The position numbers and the translations under genes are program-made. From assembly GCF_003350375.1 (NCBI RefSeq), contig NZ_QQAR01000011.1, positions 62,001-126,000 of the forward strand: a stretch of 64,000 nt of DNA, in the 5' to 3' direction. The notes beneath the pieces were generated by a model that worked only from the letters and a program-made list of their open reading frames with translations, was not told where the DNA came from and searched no databases. How positions within the stretch are numbered: position 1 is the stretch's first letter; each line of letters opens with the position of its first letter. Below are positions 7,560 through 17,085 of the stretch, piece by piece. Source of the stretch: Flavobacterium sp. AG291 (GTDB lineage Bacteria; Bacteroidota; Bacteroidia; Flavobacteriales; Flavobacteriaceae).

Positions 7560-9080
7560 ATGAACAAGAAAGTAATTTTAATGATACTTGACGGATGGGG
7601 TAAATCACCTGATCCAAAAGTGTCTGCCATAGACAATGCTAATGTCCCTTTTATCAATAGCCTCTACCAAAACTACCCTAACGCTTCGCTTCGTACCGAC
7701 GGCCTTAACGTAGGACTTCCTGAAGGGCAAATGGGGAATAGTGAGGTAGGCCACATGAACCTTGGTGCAGGCCGTATCGTATACCAGGATCTTGTAAAAA
7801 TCAACCTGGCGGTTCAAAACAATACCCTTGCTCAGGAAAAGCCTCTTGTAGACGCTTTTAACTACGCTAAAGAAAACAATAAAAAAGTACACCTGCTAGG
7901 ACTGGTTTCTAACGGAGGGGTTCACTCACATATCGATCACCTTAAAGGACTTGTAGATGCTACTGAGGCAGCAGGCCTTGACAAAGTTTACATCCATGCG
8001 TTTACTGACGGTCGTGATGTTGACCCAAAATCGGGAGTATTTTTTATTTCTGAATTAGAAAACCACATCAAAAACACCCATGCAAAACTAGCCTCAATAG
8101 TAGGACGTTACTATGCAATGGATCGTGACAAACGTTGGGAAAGGGTAAAACTTGCCTACGACCTTTTGGTTAATGCAGAAGGAACTCCTTCTACCAATGC
8201 AGTTGACAGCATCCATAACAGTTACAATGAAGGTGTTACGGATGAGTTCATTAAACCTATTGTAATGACCGATGACGCCGGGCAACCTTTAGCAAAAATA
8301 GAAGAAGGTGATGTAATTATCTTCTTTAACTTCCGTACCGACAGAGGAAGACAGCTTACTGAAGTGCTAAGTCAGTATGACATCCATGAGCAGAACATGC
8401 ACAAACTAAACCTTTATTATGTTACCATGACCAATTATGACGACAACTATACAGGCATTCACGTAATATATGACAAAGACAACCTGACCGAAACATTAGG
8501 TGAGGTGGTATCACGCAATGGCAAAAAACAAATTCGTATTGCCGAAACCGAGAAATACCCACACGTTACTTTCTTCTTCTCAGGAGGAAGGGAAGAGCCT
8601 TTTGAAGGCGAAAAACGCCTGCTTTGTCCATCACCAAAAGTTGCTACTTACGACCTTAAGCCGGAAATGAGTGCTTTTGATCTTAAAGATGCTCTTGTTC
8701 CGGAACTTAAAAAAGGTGAGGTAGATTTTGTATGCCTGAACTTTGCCAATGGCGACATGGTAGGACATACAGGTGTTATGGAGGCTGCCATTAAAGCTTG
8801 TGAAGCCGTAGATGCCTGCGCAAAAGAAGTTATTGAAACGGCTCTTGAAAACGGTTACACAAGCATAGTAATTGCTGATCACGGTAACTGCGAAACGATG
8901 ATAAACCCTGACGGATCGCCTAATACGGCGCACACTACTAATCCGGTGCCTATCATCCTTGTAGACAAAGACCTTAAACATGTTAAAGATGGTATACTAG
9001 GTGATATTGCCCCTACTATCCTTGACCTGATGGGACTTGAACAGCCGGCTGTTATGACAAGGCATTCATTAGTTTCATAG
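7560..9080 (+). CDS. gpmI: 2,3-bisphosphoglycerate-independent phosphoglycerate mutase
   Basis: Glycolytic enzyme interconverting 3- and 2-phosphoglycerate through a phosphoserine intermediate with metal ions. From the ATG at 7560 the protein has 506 aa, typical of the family. Motifs: MILDGWG near residue 8, phosphorylated Ser61 in QMGNSEVGHMNLGAGR, HAFTDGRDVDP at about 147, FRTDRGRQL at about 264, CLNFANGDMVGHTG at about 392 and the metal site ADHGNCE. I chose the ATG at 7560 over 7533 because it places MNKKVILMILDGWG at the N-terminus, as in homologs. A strong terminator follows. Confidence 0.97.
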   Translation: MNKKVILMILDGWGKSPDPKVSAIDNANVPFINSLYQNYPNASLRTDGLNVGLPEGQMGNSEVGHMNLGAGRIVYQDLVKINLAVQNNTLAQEKPLVDAFNYAKENNKKVHLLGLVSNGGVHSHIDHLKGLVDATEAAGLDKVYIHAFTDGRDVDPKSGVFFISELENHIKNTHAKLASIVGRYYAMDRDKRWERVKLAYDLLVNAEGTPSTNAVDSIHNSYNEGVTDEFIKPIVMTDDAGQPLAKIEEGDVIIFFNFRTDRGRQLTEVLSQYDIHEQNMHKLNLYYVTMTNYDDNYTGIHVIYDKDNLTETLGEVVSRNGKKQIRIAETEKYPHVTFFFSGGREEPFEGEKRLLCPSPKVATYDLKPEMSAFDLKDALVPELKKGEVDFVCLNFANGDMVGHTGVMEAAIKACEAVDACAKEVIETALENGYTSIVIADHGNCETMINPDGSPNTAHTTNPVPIILVDKDLKHVKDGILGDIAPTILDLMGLEQPAVMTRHSLVS

Positions 9081-9105
9081 TAACAAAGTTGCAAAGCAAC
9101 TAAGT

Positions 9106-9143
9106 AAAAAGGCCTGCAGAATATGAATTCTGCAGGCCTTTTT
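9106..9143. terminator. Long bidirectional terminator between gpmI and the CoA-transferase gene
   Basis: A 17-bp perfect stem, AAAAAGGCCTGCAGAAT, loop ATGA, and the complementary arm ending in TTTTT. It serves the two convergent genes; the minus-strand gene's stop codon at 9142 lies at the edge of the hairpin. Confidence 0.9.
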
Positions 9144-10419
9144 ATGAGATGTTCTTTAACGATTCAAAGTAAGCCTTATCAATTGCCTCTCTATGGTCAG
9201 GGTGGGCGACATTAGTTAATGCTGTGGCGCGTTGTCGTAATGTCTTGCCATATAAATCGGCAATACCATATTCGGTAACTACATATTGTACATGGGCACG
9301 CGTGGTAACCACCCCTGCCCCCTGTTTTAGGAAAGGTACGATTTTGCTTTCCCCATTTTTAGTTACTGATGGCAAAGCAATAATAGCTTTTCCGCCCTCG
9401 CTGAGCGATGCTCCACGAATAAAATCCATTTGTCCGCCAACTCCGGAATACATTTTAGAACCAATAGAATCGGCACATACCTGTCCGGTAATATCAACTT
9501 CGATAGCAGAATTGATAGCAACCATTTTTGGATTACGGCGGATTACAGATGTATCATTTACAAATGATGATTCTCGCATTGAGATAAATGGATTGTCATT
9601 TACAAAATCGTAAAGCCTTTGTGAACCGATCAGAAATGTAGCCAGTGCCCTGTTCTTAGTCACCCCTTTGTATTTACAATTGATTATTCCCTGTTCGATC
9701 AGGTCAATTACGCCATCGGAGAACATCTCGGTATGCAACCCAAGATTCTTATGATTGGTCAGTTTTGCCAACGCTGCGTTAGGTATCGAACCAATACCCA
9801 TCTGAAGCGTACTACCATCTTCAATTAGCGAAGCTACAAATCCCCCAATTAGGGCTTCCTGCTCTGTAATTATATCTGAACCGTGACCATAAAGGGGCAT
9901 ATCTACTTCTACAAGATAATCAATATCCGAAACTTTGATAACACTATCTCCAAAGGTTCTCGGCATTTGCGGATTGACCTGTGCTATTACAATCTTAGCC
10001 ATTTCGATAGCTGCTTTTGTCGCTTCTACTGAAACACCCAGCGAGCAATAACCATGACTGTCAGGAGGTGAAACATGAATAAAAACAACATCGAGATGCA
10101 CTATGTTATTCCTGAACAAACGGGGAATCTCACTAAGGAAGACCGGCGTATATGAACCGTTGCCGGCGGCGATGGTATGCCTTACATTTTTGCCTATAAA
10201 GAAAGAATTTACGTGAAAACTATCACTCAACTCAGGATTCGCATAAGGTGCTTCACCTTCTGTATGCATGTGGCAAACCTCAACATTACGCAATTCTGAT
10301 GCTCTTTCAGATAATGCTTTAGTTAAAACCGTTGGAGTTGCCGCAGCTGCCTGCACATAAATCCTGTTTCCTGACTGTACTACTTTTACGGCCTCAGCCG
10401 CAGTTACATATTTACTCAT
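9142..10419 (-). CDS. Acetyl-CoA hydrolase/CoA-transferase family protein
   Basis: Cytoplasmic enzyme of 425 aa in the family of acetyl-CoA hydrolases and 4-hydroxybutyrate or succinate/acetate CoA-transferases. Visible motifs: GNRIYVQAAAATPTVL near the N-terminus, HVSPPDSHGYCSLG at about 115, the MGIGSIPNAALA loop at about 210, LGLHTEMFSDGVIDL at about 230 (expected position of the catalytic glutamate), GGQMDFIRGAS at about 328 and YVVTEYGIADLYGKTLRQRA. It may recycle acetate or transfer CoA between short acyl groups; the sequence does not fix the substrate. It stands alone on the minus strand, divergent from map. Confidence 0.88.
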   Translation of the reverse strand: MSKYVTAAEAVKVVQSGNRIYVQAAAATPTVLTKALSERASELRNVEVCHMHTEGEAPYANPELSDSFHVNSFFIGKNVRHTIAAGNGSYTPVFLSEIPRLFRNNIVHLDVVFIHVSPPDSHGYCSLGVSVEATKAAIEMAKIVIAQVNPQMPRTFGDSVIKVSDIDYLVEVDMPLYGHGSDIITEQEALIGGFVASLIEDGSTLQMGIGSIPNAALAKLTNHKNLGLHTEMFSDGVIDLIEQGIINCKYKGVTKNRALATFLIGSQRLYDFVNDNPFISMRESSFVNDTSVIRRNPKMVAINSAIEVDITGQVCADSIGSKMYSGVGGQMDFIRGASLSEGGKAIIALPSVTKNGESKIVPFLKQGAGVVTTRAHVQYVVTEYGIADLYGKTLRQRATALTNVAHPDHREAIDKAYFESLKNIS

Positions 10420-10518
10420 ACCTATAAAAGTTTAAAGCAAAATTAGTTTCACATAAAGATATAAAACATGACATAACTCATGTTATACAACCATTTAAAA
10501 TAATCATTATAAAAATCG

Positions 10519-10526
10519 TACTTTTG
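10519..10526 (+). promoter_or_regulatory. Candidate -7 box for map
   Basis: TACTTTTG matches the Bacteroidota consensus TAnnTTTG exactly and lies 20 nt upstream of the map start. The -33 region (TTTAAAA around 10494) lacks a clear TTG. Confidence 0.5.
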
Positions 10527-10546
10527 CCGTGGTAAAAAATTAGAGC

Positions 10547-11374
10547 ATGAGCATGATCATCCCAAAAACGAGAGAAGAAATTGAACTGATGCGCCAAAGC
10601 GCACTTATGGTTTCTAAAACATTAGGCATGATTGCCGCAGAAATAAAACCGGGTGTTACAACACTTGAACTTGACAGAATGGCCGAAGAGTTTATTCGTG
10701 ATCATGGTGCAATACCTGGCTTCAAAGGACTTTATGACTGCCCTTCAACCCTTTTAACAAGCGTTAACGAGCAGATAGTTCATGGCCTGCCAACAAACCG
10801 CCCAATCCAGGAAGGTGATATCGTATCGGTAGATTGTGGCGCTATCATGAACGAATTTTACGGAGACCATGCTTATACCTTTGAGATAGGCGATGTAGCT
10901 CCTGAGACTAAAAAACTATTACAGGTTACCAAAGAATCACTTTATGTGGGCATCCGTGAGTTTAAAGCCGGAAACCGTGTAGAAGACGTGGGTAACGCTA
11001 TCCAGAAATATACCGAAGCGCATGGTTATGGTGTAGTACGTGAGCTTGTAGGCCACGGACTTGGACGCAAGATGCATGAAGCTCCTGAAATGCCAAACTA
11101 TGGCAAACGTGGGCGTGGTAAAATTTTTGTTGAAGGTATGGTTGTTGCAATCGAGCCTATGATCAACATGGGAACTAAAAACATAAAACAGCTTAAAGAT
11201 GGCTGGACAATTGTTACCAGAGACGGGAAACCTAGTGCTCACTTTGAGCATGATGTTGCTCTTGTAGATGGTAAACCGGAACTGCTTTCTACATTCGCCT
11301 ACGTATACAAAGCTTTAGGCATTGAAAGCACTGAAGAAGATGAGTTCAGAGCTAAACCGCTTGTGATTTCGTAA
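10547..11374 (+). CDS. map: Methionine aminopeptidase, type I
   Basis: Removes the initiator methionine from nascent proteins. At 275 aa it has the type I length plus a short C-terminal extension. The five metal ligands are visible: two aspartates in VSVDCGAIMNEFYGDHAYTF, a histidine in VGHGLGRKMHEAPEMPNYG, and glutamates in AIEPMIN and AHFEHDVALVDG. The next gene starts on the A of the map stop codon (TAATG), so the two are translationally coupled. ATG at 10547 or 10553 could be the start. Confidence 0.97.
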   Translation: MSMIIPKTREEIELMRQSALMVSKTLGMIAAEIKPGVTTLELDRMAEEFIRDHGAIPGFKGLYDCPSTLLTSVNEQIVHGLPTNRPIQEGDIVSVDCGAIMNEFYGDHAYTFEIGDVAPETKKLLQVTKESLYVGIREFKAGNRVEDVGNAIQKYTEAHGYGVVRELVGHGLGRKMHEAPEMPNYGKRGRGKIFVEGMVVAIEPMINMGTKNIKQLKDGWTIVTRDGKPSAHFEHDVALVDGKPELLSTFAYVYKALGIESTEEDEFRAKPLVIS

Positions 11375-12141
11375 TGAAGAAACTTTTTAAGTTAATACTC
11401 AATACCATACCACGTCCATTACTGATAAGACTCAGTTATGTGGCGCGACCGGTACTTGCTGCTGCCCTGAAGGGTAACACCCATACCGACCCTATAGATG
11501 GTAAAAGCTTTAAAAACTTCCTGCCCTACGGTTACGGACACCAACGCAATAATGTGTTGGCACCGGGAACGCTTTCATTAGAAAGACACCGTTTGTTATG
11601 GCTATACCTTAATAAAGAGACTGATTTTTTCACAGCTCCAAAAAAGGTATTGCATTTTGCTCCGGAACAGGCTTTTTATAAGCGTTTCCGCAACCAGAAA
11701 AACCTGGATTACACTACTACCGACCTATACTCGCCTCTGGCAGATGTTAAGGCGGATATTTGTAACCTGCCGTTTGAAGACAATGCATATGATCTTATAC
11801 TATGTAATCACGTATTGGAACATATCCCGGATGACACCAAAGCGATGCAGGAACTATACCGTGTTTTAAAACCTGGCGGCATGGCTATTTTACAGATCCC
11901 TCAGGATTTGAGCCGCGAAACGACTTTTGAAGACGACAGCATTACCGATCCGAAAGAACGTGCTAAAATCTTTGGACAATATGACCACGTAAGGGTATAT
12001 GGACGCGATTATTTTAACAAGTTGAGAAGTATTGGTTTCCGTGTAGTTGAAGAAGATCATACTAAAAAACTAACTCCGGAAGAAGTAGAACGTTACTGTC
12101 TGGCAAAAGGTGAAATCATCCCTGTTTGCTACAAAGATTAA
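11374..12141 (+). CDS. Class I SAM-dependent methyltransferase
   Basis: Protein of 255 aa with a Methyltransf_11-like core at about 90-180: VLHFAPEQAFYKRF (position of motif I), ADICNLPFEDNAYDLILCNH, VLEHIPDDTKAMQELYRVLK and GGMAILQIPQD. Motif I is degenerate compared with the usual glycine-rich E/DxGxGxG. The N-terminal 85 residues include a basic segment. It overlaps map by one base and ends in front of a terminator, so map and this gene form a two-gene operon. The substrate is unknown; co-transcription with map hints at, but does not prove, a role linked to translation. Confidence 0.85.
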   Translation: MKKLFKLILNTIPRPLLIRLSYVARPVLAAALKGNTHTDPIDGKSFKNFLPYGYGHQRNNVLAPGTLSLERHRLLWLYLNKETDFFTAPKKVLHFAPEQAFYKRFRNQKNLDYTTTDLYSPLADVKADICNLPFEDNAYDLILCNHVLEHIPDDTKAMQELYRVLKPGGMAILQIPQDLSRETTFEDDSITDPKERAKIFGQYDHVRVYGRDYFNKLRSIGFRVVEEDHTKKLTPEEVERYCLAKGEIIPVCYKD

Positions 12142-12166
12142 TTTTTTGCTTAAACTACATAAATCA

Positions 12167-12199
12167 AAAATCCCTGCTATTGTCTTTAGCAGGGATTTT
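12167..12199. terminator. Bidirectional terminator after the map operon
   Basis: AAAATCCCTGCTA, loop TTGTCTT, TAGCAGGGATTTT, a 13-bp stem with T-tracts on both strands between convergent genes. Confidence 0.88.
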
Positions 12200-12231
12200 C
12201 TTTTTAACCTCTATAGTAAAAACGAAAAACA

Positions 12232-15039
12232 TTAACTTTTCTCGGGCATAAGTACACCTATAATCTTATCTTTTGTAAGGTACTTTTTAGCCACTTCCTG
12301 AATATCTTTAGCCGTAAGTGCATTTACCTTTTCTTCAACCGTAAGGATATCTTCCGGATTTTCTCCCTGTGAGTAAGAACTCCTGAAGTTACTAACCCAG
12401 GTACGATTCTCTTTAATATTCTTCTTATAATCCAGTAACTCACCTTCTTTATATTTGGCAAGATCTTTTGCTTCTGGACCATTTTCGATTATCTTTTTTA
12501 TTTCAGCCAATGCCGACTCTGTAAGCTTGTCTACATTTTCAGGACCACACGGGAAAGAAACCGTAAATCGATATGTACCGTAAGGAACCTTTCCTAATCC
12601 ACCACTGACATTCACACCATACACACCACTCTCTTTCTCCCTAAGCTCCTCTACAAGTTTAATAGTCAGGATTTCACCAAGTGCCTGCATAGCCAGATCT
12701 TCTTTAGGGCTGTATTTTGTTTCTCCTCTATACCTGATCATAACTTTACTCTTAGGCTCAGTACCTTTATAAATTATTTTTTTATGCTCACCCTTTAATG
12801 GACGTATACCTAAATCAACAATTTTCTCCCTTTCTTTTGTCGAAGGCAGCGAAGCTATGTATTTTGCAGAAAAATCTTCAATAGCTTTATCATCTATATT
12901 ACCCACAAAAAAGAATTCAAAATCTCCTGCATTGGCAAAACGCTCTTTGTATTTTTTATACGCCAGTTCATAATCTGTGTTTGCCCAATCTTCGTCAGAA
13001 GGAAACATTGGAGTAAACCTCGGATTGTCTTTACCTGTAAACTTAAGTAGTTCACTGGTAAAATAAGTATCCGGATTAGAGCCCATATTAGCAAACATTG
13101 ATTTTCTTTTTTTCTCATAGCCTGCATAAGCATCCATATCAAAATTCATATCTGTAAAATAGGCATGTATCATCTGAAACATGTATTCCATATCTTTAGG
13201 TGTCGAACTACCTCTCAAACCTTCAGTTTCGTCATATACATAAGGTCTGACATTTACAATCTTACCGGTCATAAACTTATTGATATCATTTAATTTCAGA
13301 CCTGAAAAACCTGCGTCTGGCAATCCTGATTCAGCCCAATTCGTTTTGAGATAGTCATTAGTAGAATAAAGATTTGACCCTCCAAGGCTTACTGCCTCAA
13401 GCAAAACCTCATCATTCTTAAAATCAGTTTTTTTATAGGTAACCTTTGCGCCGTTAGAAAGCGTTAAAGTAGTGGTACCCAGTTTAGCATTCGTCTCTTT
13501 TTTAGTGACTTTTCCGGGCTTTACCTCTTTCCTCAATAGACTTGAAGCAATTACACCTTCATCATAAGGCTTAAGATTATCTGACTTAGCATTCAGCACA
13601 GCCAATACTTCCTGTTCTGTTGGTTGTTTTACCCCTTCTTTTTCAGGCCCGGTAATTACAACCACACGATTATCGTCTTTTACAAATCCGTTTACAAGCC
13701 CATTTATATCATTAAGACTTATTTGAGGCAATACTTTTTGCAGGTAGCTATACATCCATTCAATACCGGGAGCAGGTTCTTTATCAAGGAAATTTGCCTG
13801 ATACTGCCCTACAAAAGCAGAAGAATTCATTTTATCCCTCTCTTTATAGCTACGTTCCATACTTGTCAGGAAATCTGTTTTTGCCCTATCCAGTTCTCCT
13901 TGTGAAAAACCATACTTTTTAACACGGTTATTTTCTTCAACAAGAACTTTAAGTGCATCAAGCTGCTTGCCATCCTGCGTCATTGCAACAGACTGATACG
14001 CTTCTTTGGTTCTTGCCATTGTCCCACCGTGCGAACTAAAACCATAAGTAAATGGCGGCGTAGGCGAATTGGTAAGTTCACGTAGCCTTTTATTAAGCAT
14101 TACTGCATACAAACGTTCTGTTAAACGTTTTTTGTAATCATCTAAAGTTACAACAGGCTTAGCCTCGTCATGATCTTTATACATAACCTGTACCTCGCTA
14201 CCCGAAGCTTCTTTATCACTTTCGATTGCTACAAAAGTTTCTTTATGATTAGGAAGGTCGTATACTTTTCTTGGACGCTCATTTTTAGGGTTTTCATAAG
14301 ATGAAAAATGCGCATGGATCTTTTTTTCCATTTCAGCAACATCAATATCGCCCACAACAATTACAGCCATCAGATCCGGCCTGTACCAGTCTTTATAGAA
14401 TTTTTTGATCTTGTCATACGTAAAATTCTCCAGGATTTGTTTTTGTCCTATAGGGAAGCGGTTTACATAATGCGACTGATACATTACCTTCGGCATGAAT
14501 CGTTTCATCATCCTGTTGTCAGCATCAAGGCCAAGGCGGTATTCTTCGAGAACAACACCTCTTTCCTTGTCAATTTCTTCAGGAGAAAGAATAGTATTAA
14601 ACGCCCAGTCTTCAATTATTTCAAAACCTTTTTCAAGTTTGGCAGGATCATCACTGGGAATAGGAAGAAAATAAACCGTTTCATCAAAACTGGTGTAGGC
14701 ATTTAAGTGCTGCCCGAATTTTACCCCGATACTCTGAAGGTAATCTACCAACTGATTTTTAGGAAATCGTTCCGTACCGTTAAAACACATATGCTCCATA
14801 AAGTGAGCCAGTCCCTGCTGGTCATCATCTTCAAGAATAGAGCCTGCATTTATAACAAGCCTCAGGTCTACTTTGTTTTCAGGTTTTGCATTTTTTCTGA
14901 TGTAGTAGGTAAGCCCATTTTTAAGTTTTCCAACTTTCACATTTGGGTCAAACGGGATTGGATCACTCCCTTTGAGCTCCTGTGCAAAGCCCATAACAGG
15001 CATAGCAGCAAGGAAAACCCATAGTTTTAGGTTTTTCAT
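12232..15039 (-). CDS. Exported M16 family zinc protease (pitrilysin/PqqL-like)
   Basis: Zinc metallopeptidase of 935 aa with a signal peptide (residues 1-20, cleavage near GFAQ/EL), so periplasmic or outer-membrane associated. The inverted zinc motif HxxEH is at 79-83 in GLAHFMEHMCFNGT, and the third zinc ligand is expected in ERGVVLEEYRLG near 160. Four M16-like domains are expected: an active N-terminal half, and a C-terminal half beginning near 520 that lacks HxxEH, with ELREKESGVYGVNVSGG typical of the C-terminal substrate-binding domain. Length and layout match bacterial two-half M16B proteases. The substrate cannot be read from sequence. Confidence 0.92.
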   Translation of the reverse strand: MKNLKLWVFLAAMPVMGFAQELKGSDPIPFDPNVKVGKLKNGLTYYIRKNAKPENKVDLRLVINAGSILEDDDQQGLAHFMEHMCFNGTERFPKNQLVDYLQSIGVKFGQHLNAYTSFDETVYFLPIPSDDPAKLEKGFEIIEDWAFNTILSPEEIDKERGVVLEEYRLGLDADNRMMKRFMPKVMYQSHYVNRFPIGQKQILENFTYDKIKKFYKDWYRPDLMAVIVVGDIDVAEMEKKIHAHFSSYENPKNERPRKVYDLPNHKETFVAIESDKEASGSEVQVMYKDHDEAKPVVTLDDYKKRLTERLYAVMLNKRLRELTNSPTPPFTYGFSSHGGTMARTKEAYQSVAMTQDGKQLDALKVLVEENNRVKKYGFSQGELDRAKTDFLTSMERSYKERDKMNSSAFVGQYQANFLDKEPAPGIEWMYSYLQKVLPQISLNDINGLVNGFVKDDNRVVVITGPEKEGVKQPTEQEVLAVLNAKSDNLKPYDEGVIASSLLRKEVKPGKVTKKETNAKLGTTTLTLSNGAKVTYKKTDFKNDEVLLEAVSLGGSNLYSTNDYLKTNWAESGLPDAGFSGLKLNDINKFMTGKIVNVRPYVYDETEGLRGSSTPKDMEYMFQMIHAYFTDMNFDMDAYAGYEKKRKSMFANMGSNPDTYFTSELLKFTGKDNPRFTPMFPSDEDWANTDYELAYKKYKERFANAGDFEFFFVGNIDDKAIEDFSAKYIASLPSTKEREKIVDLGIRPLKGEHKKIIYKGTEPKSKVMIRYRGETKYSPKEDLAMQALGEILTIKLVEELREKESGVYGVNVSGGLGKVPYGTYRFTVSFPCGPENVDKLTESALAEIKKIIENGPEAKDLAKYKEGELLDYKKNIKENRTWVSNFRSSYSQGENPEDILTVEEKVNALTAKDIQEVAKKYLTKDKIIGVLMPEKS

Positions 15040-15177
15040 TTTATAATTGGTTTATAGTTTTGGTTTCATAAAGAACTGAAAAATAAGGATATTATTATAA
15101 AATTTAAAAGAAAAGCCTCACAACTATTTTGGCGCGCTTATTGCTGACGATAAAAATCGCAGATATAATATATTTAG

Positions 15178-15185
15178 TATCTTTA
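15178..15185 (+). promoter_or_regulatory. Candidate -7 box for the T9SS plug gene
   Basis: TATCTTTA, one mismatch to TAnnTTTG, 25 nt upstream of the chosen ATG. It lies inside the longer open frame that begins at 15129 and argues for the downstream start. Confidence 0.4.
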
Positions 15186-15209
15186 CCGTTCAAGTTAAAA
15201 ACAAAACAA

Positions 15210-16475
15210 ATGACAAACGCCTTCAAAAGGCTTATTGCCTTAGTGTTTCTTACTTTTTTGCCTTTTGTGGCTTTTTCTCAGGTTCAACAGGAAATAGCTC
15301 CTCCTTACAACATAAAAACCGTTGCTTTTATGAAAGATGGCCAAAACGCTTATCCATTTTTCAGGCTTAATGAACCTTTCACTTTTGTTTTTGATGATCT
15401 TTTTGGCAATGAGGCCAACTACTATTATAGTATCCAGCATTGCAATTACGACTGGACACCATCGTCTATGTTAAGCATAAATGATTATATCCGTGGTTTT
15501 GACACGCAGCGAATCCAAAACTATACAAACTCATTCAATACCCTTCAGATTTATTCTCGCTACACGTTGGCATTCCCAAACAAGTTTACCACACTGCTAC
15601 TTAGCGGTAATTATATTTTAAAGATACTTAATGAGGATCAGGAAGTAATTTTTACGAGAAGATTTGTATTGTATGAAGATATGGCAACTGTTCCTGTCCA
15701 GGTAAAAAGAACAAGGGACATGTCTACCAATCTCGAAAAACATAATCTCGATTTTTCTATAAAAAGCAGAGGATTTATATTTCAGATGCCATTACAAAAT
15801 GTAAAAATAGCTTTATTCCAAAACGGACGATTTGACAATGCTATTTACAATGTAAAACCACAATATACCATTGGTAACGATCTTATTTACAAATATGATA
15901 AGGAAACCCAGTTTTGGGCAGGAAACGAATACCTTTATTTTGAAAACAAAGACATTCGCAACGCGGTTAACAATGTAGTACGAATAACTGCCGGTGAAAT
16001 TTACAATACTATATTATACACCAATGAGGCAAGAGCCAATAAGCCTTATACTTTTTTTCCTGACGTAAATGGTAATTTCGTGACGAAGAACATTAACCTG
16101 AGCGTTACGGACCCAATGGTGGAATCCGATTACACATGGGTATTCTTTAGCCTTAGCGCACCGGCTTATTATGGCAAAGACCTTTACATAGGTGGTATGT
16201 TTAACAATTATGCTAAAACTCCTGAATACAAAATGGACTACAACGAGAAAACCAAATTGTATGAGAAGGCCGTTATGATGAAGCAGGGTTTTAATAACTA
16301 CATGTACATCAGCACCGATAAAAATGGCAAAGTAGATGGTAAAAATGCTGTAGATGGTAACTTTTACCAAACAGAAAATGAATACACCATATTAGTATAT
16401 TACAGGGAGAACAACGATCGTTACGACAAGGTAATCGGGGTAGGGACCGCAAACTCAACAGATATTATAAACTAA
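15210..16475 (+). CDS. Type IX secretion system plug protein (DUF5103 family)
   Basis: Exported protein of 421 aa. From the ATG at 15210 it begins with a clean signal peptide (MTNAFKRLIALVFLTFLPFVAFSQ) and continues QEIAPPYNIKTVAFMKDGQNAYPFFRLNEPFTFVFDDL, DWTPSSMLSINDYIRGFDTQRIQNYTNSFNT and DMSTNLEKHNLDFSIKSRGF. This is the DUF5103 pattern. A member of this family was found as the plug closing the SprA translocon of the T9SS in Flavobacterium. The protein should act in the periplasm or outer membrane, bound to the translocon. The frame opens at 15129, but that would add a non-signal N-terminus over a likely promoter. apaG and pruA follow. Confidence 0.88.
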   Translation: MTNAFKRLIALVFLTFLPFVAFSQVQQEIAPPYNIKTVAFMKDGQNAYPFFRLNEPFTFVFDDLFGNEANYYYSIQHCNYDWTPSSMLSINDYIRGFDTQRIQNYTNSFNTLQIYSRYTLAFPNKFTTLLLSGNYILKILNEDQEVIFTRRFVLYEDMATVPVQVKRTRDMSTNLEKHNLDFSIKSRGFIFQMPLQNVKIALFQNGRFDNAIYNVKPQYTIGNDLIYKYDKETQFWAGNEYLYFENKDIRNAVNNVVRITAGEIYNTILYTNEARANKPYTFFPDVNGNFVTKNINLSVTDPMVESDYTWVFFSLSAPAYYGKDLYIGGMFNNYAKTPEYKMDYNEKTKLYEKAVMMKQGFNNYMYISTDKNGKVDGKNAVDGNFYQTENEYTILVYYRENNDRYDKVIGVGTANSTDIIN

Positions 16476-16545
16476 AAATCAATTAGTTAAATATTACTTT
16501 CACATAATTTAATCTTTGAAAATTAGTCCTAACGTAATAAATTTG

Positions 16546-16553
16546 TATTTTTG
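16546..16553 (+). promoter_or_regulatory. Candidate -7 box for apaG
   Basis: TATTTTTG matches TAnnTTTG exactly, 34 nt upstream of the apaG start. The nearest TTG (16516-16518) is 27 nt away, longer than the usual 17-23. Confidence 0.45.
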
Positions 16554-16587
16554 TTAATAGGATTGAGAACCGTTAAACAGGTTTAGC

Positions 16588-16974
16588 ATGGTAACACAGA
16601 TAACAAGAGGCATAAAAATTTCGGTATCCACTAATTTTGAAGGGACTTACTTCAAAAATTACAGGATTCAGTTTGCATTTAGCTATGAGATAACCATAGA
16701 AAACCAAAGCAAAGACTCTGTACAGCTTAATACCCGCCACTGGGAGATTTACGATTCGCTTAATGATATCGAAATTGTAGATGGTGAAGGTGTTATAGGT
16801 AAAAAACCTGTTCTTAAGCCCGGAGAAAAACACACTTATAGTTCCGGATGTCTTTTAGCTTCACCATTTGGAGCCATGAGAGGTTATTTCAACATGATCA
16901 ACTTTACTACAACCCGTTCATTCAGGGTAATGGTGCCTACTTTCAGGCTAAGCGCTCCATTTGCCATAAACTAA
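16588..16974 (+). CDS. apaG: ApaG domain protein
   Basis: Small protein of 128 aa, the length of ApaG. The fibronectin-III-like fold is recognisable: TRGIKISVSTNFEGTYFKNY, FSYEITIENQSKDSVQLNTRHWEIYDS, VVGEGVIGKKP-like VDGEGVIGKKPVLKPG, HTYSSGCLLASPFGAMRGYF. In enterobacteria ApaG is linked to cobalt resistance and Mg efflux; its biochemical role is unsettled. It sits between the T9SS plug gene and pruA with its own candidate promoter. Confidence 0.95.
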   Translation: MVTQITRGIKISVSTNFEGTYFKNYRIQFAFSYEITIENQSKDSVQLNTRHWEIYDSLNDIEIVDGEGVIGKKPVLKPGEKHTYSSGCLLASPFGAMRGYFNMINFTTTRSFRVMVPTFRLSAPFAIN

Positions 16975-17011
16975 CATTATAATCAGCATATTGCCTTTTT
17001 TCCTGTATTAT

Positions 17012-17047
17012 TTGCAATTACAGGAACAATAATTTATTGTACATTTG
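17012..17047 (+). promoter_or_regulatory. Candidate pruA promoter
   Basis: TTG at 17012-17014 and TACATTTG at 17040-17047, an exact -7 box, with a 25-nt spacer (slightly long). The box is 38 nt upstream of the pruA ATG. Confidence 0.5.
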
Positions 17048-17085
17048 CAATACTTTAATTTAATCCTTTAAAATTACATTACACT

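Noticed and set aside
7312..7617. 101-codon minus-strand frame between the short transpeptidase and gpmI
   Set aside because: It begins inside gpmI and runs antisense through the gpmI leader; no recognisable domain, signal peptide or promoter.
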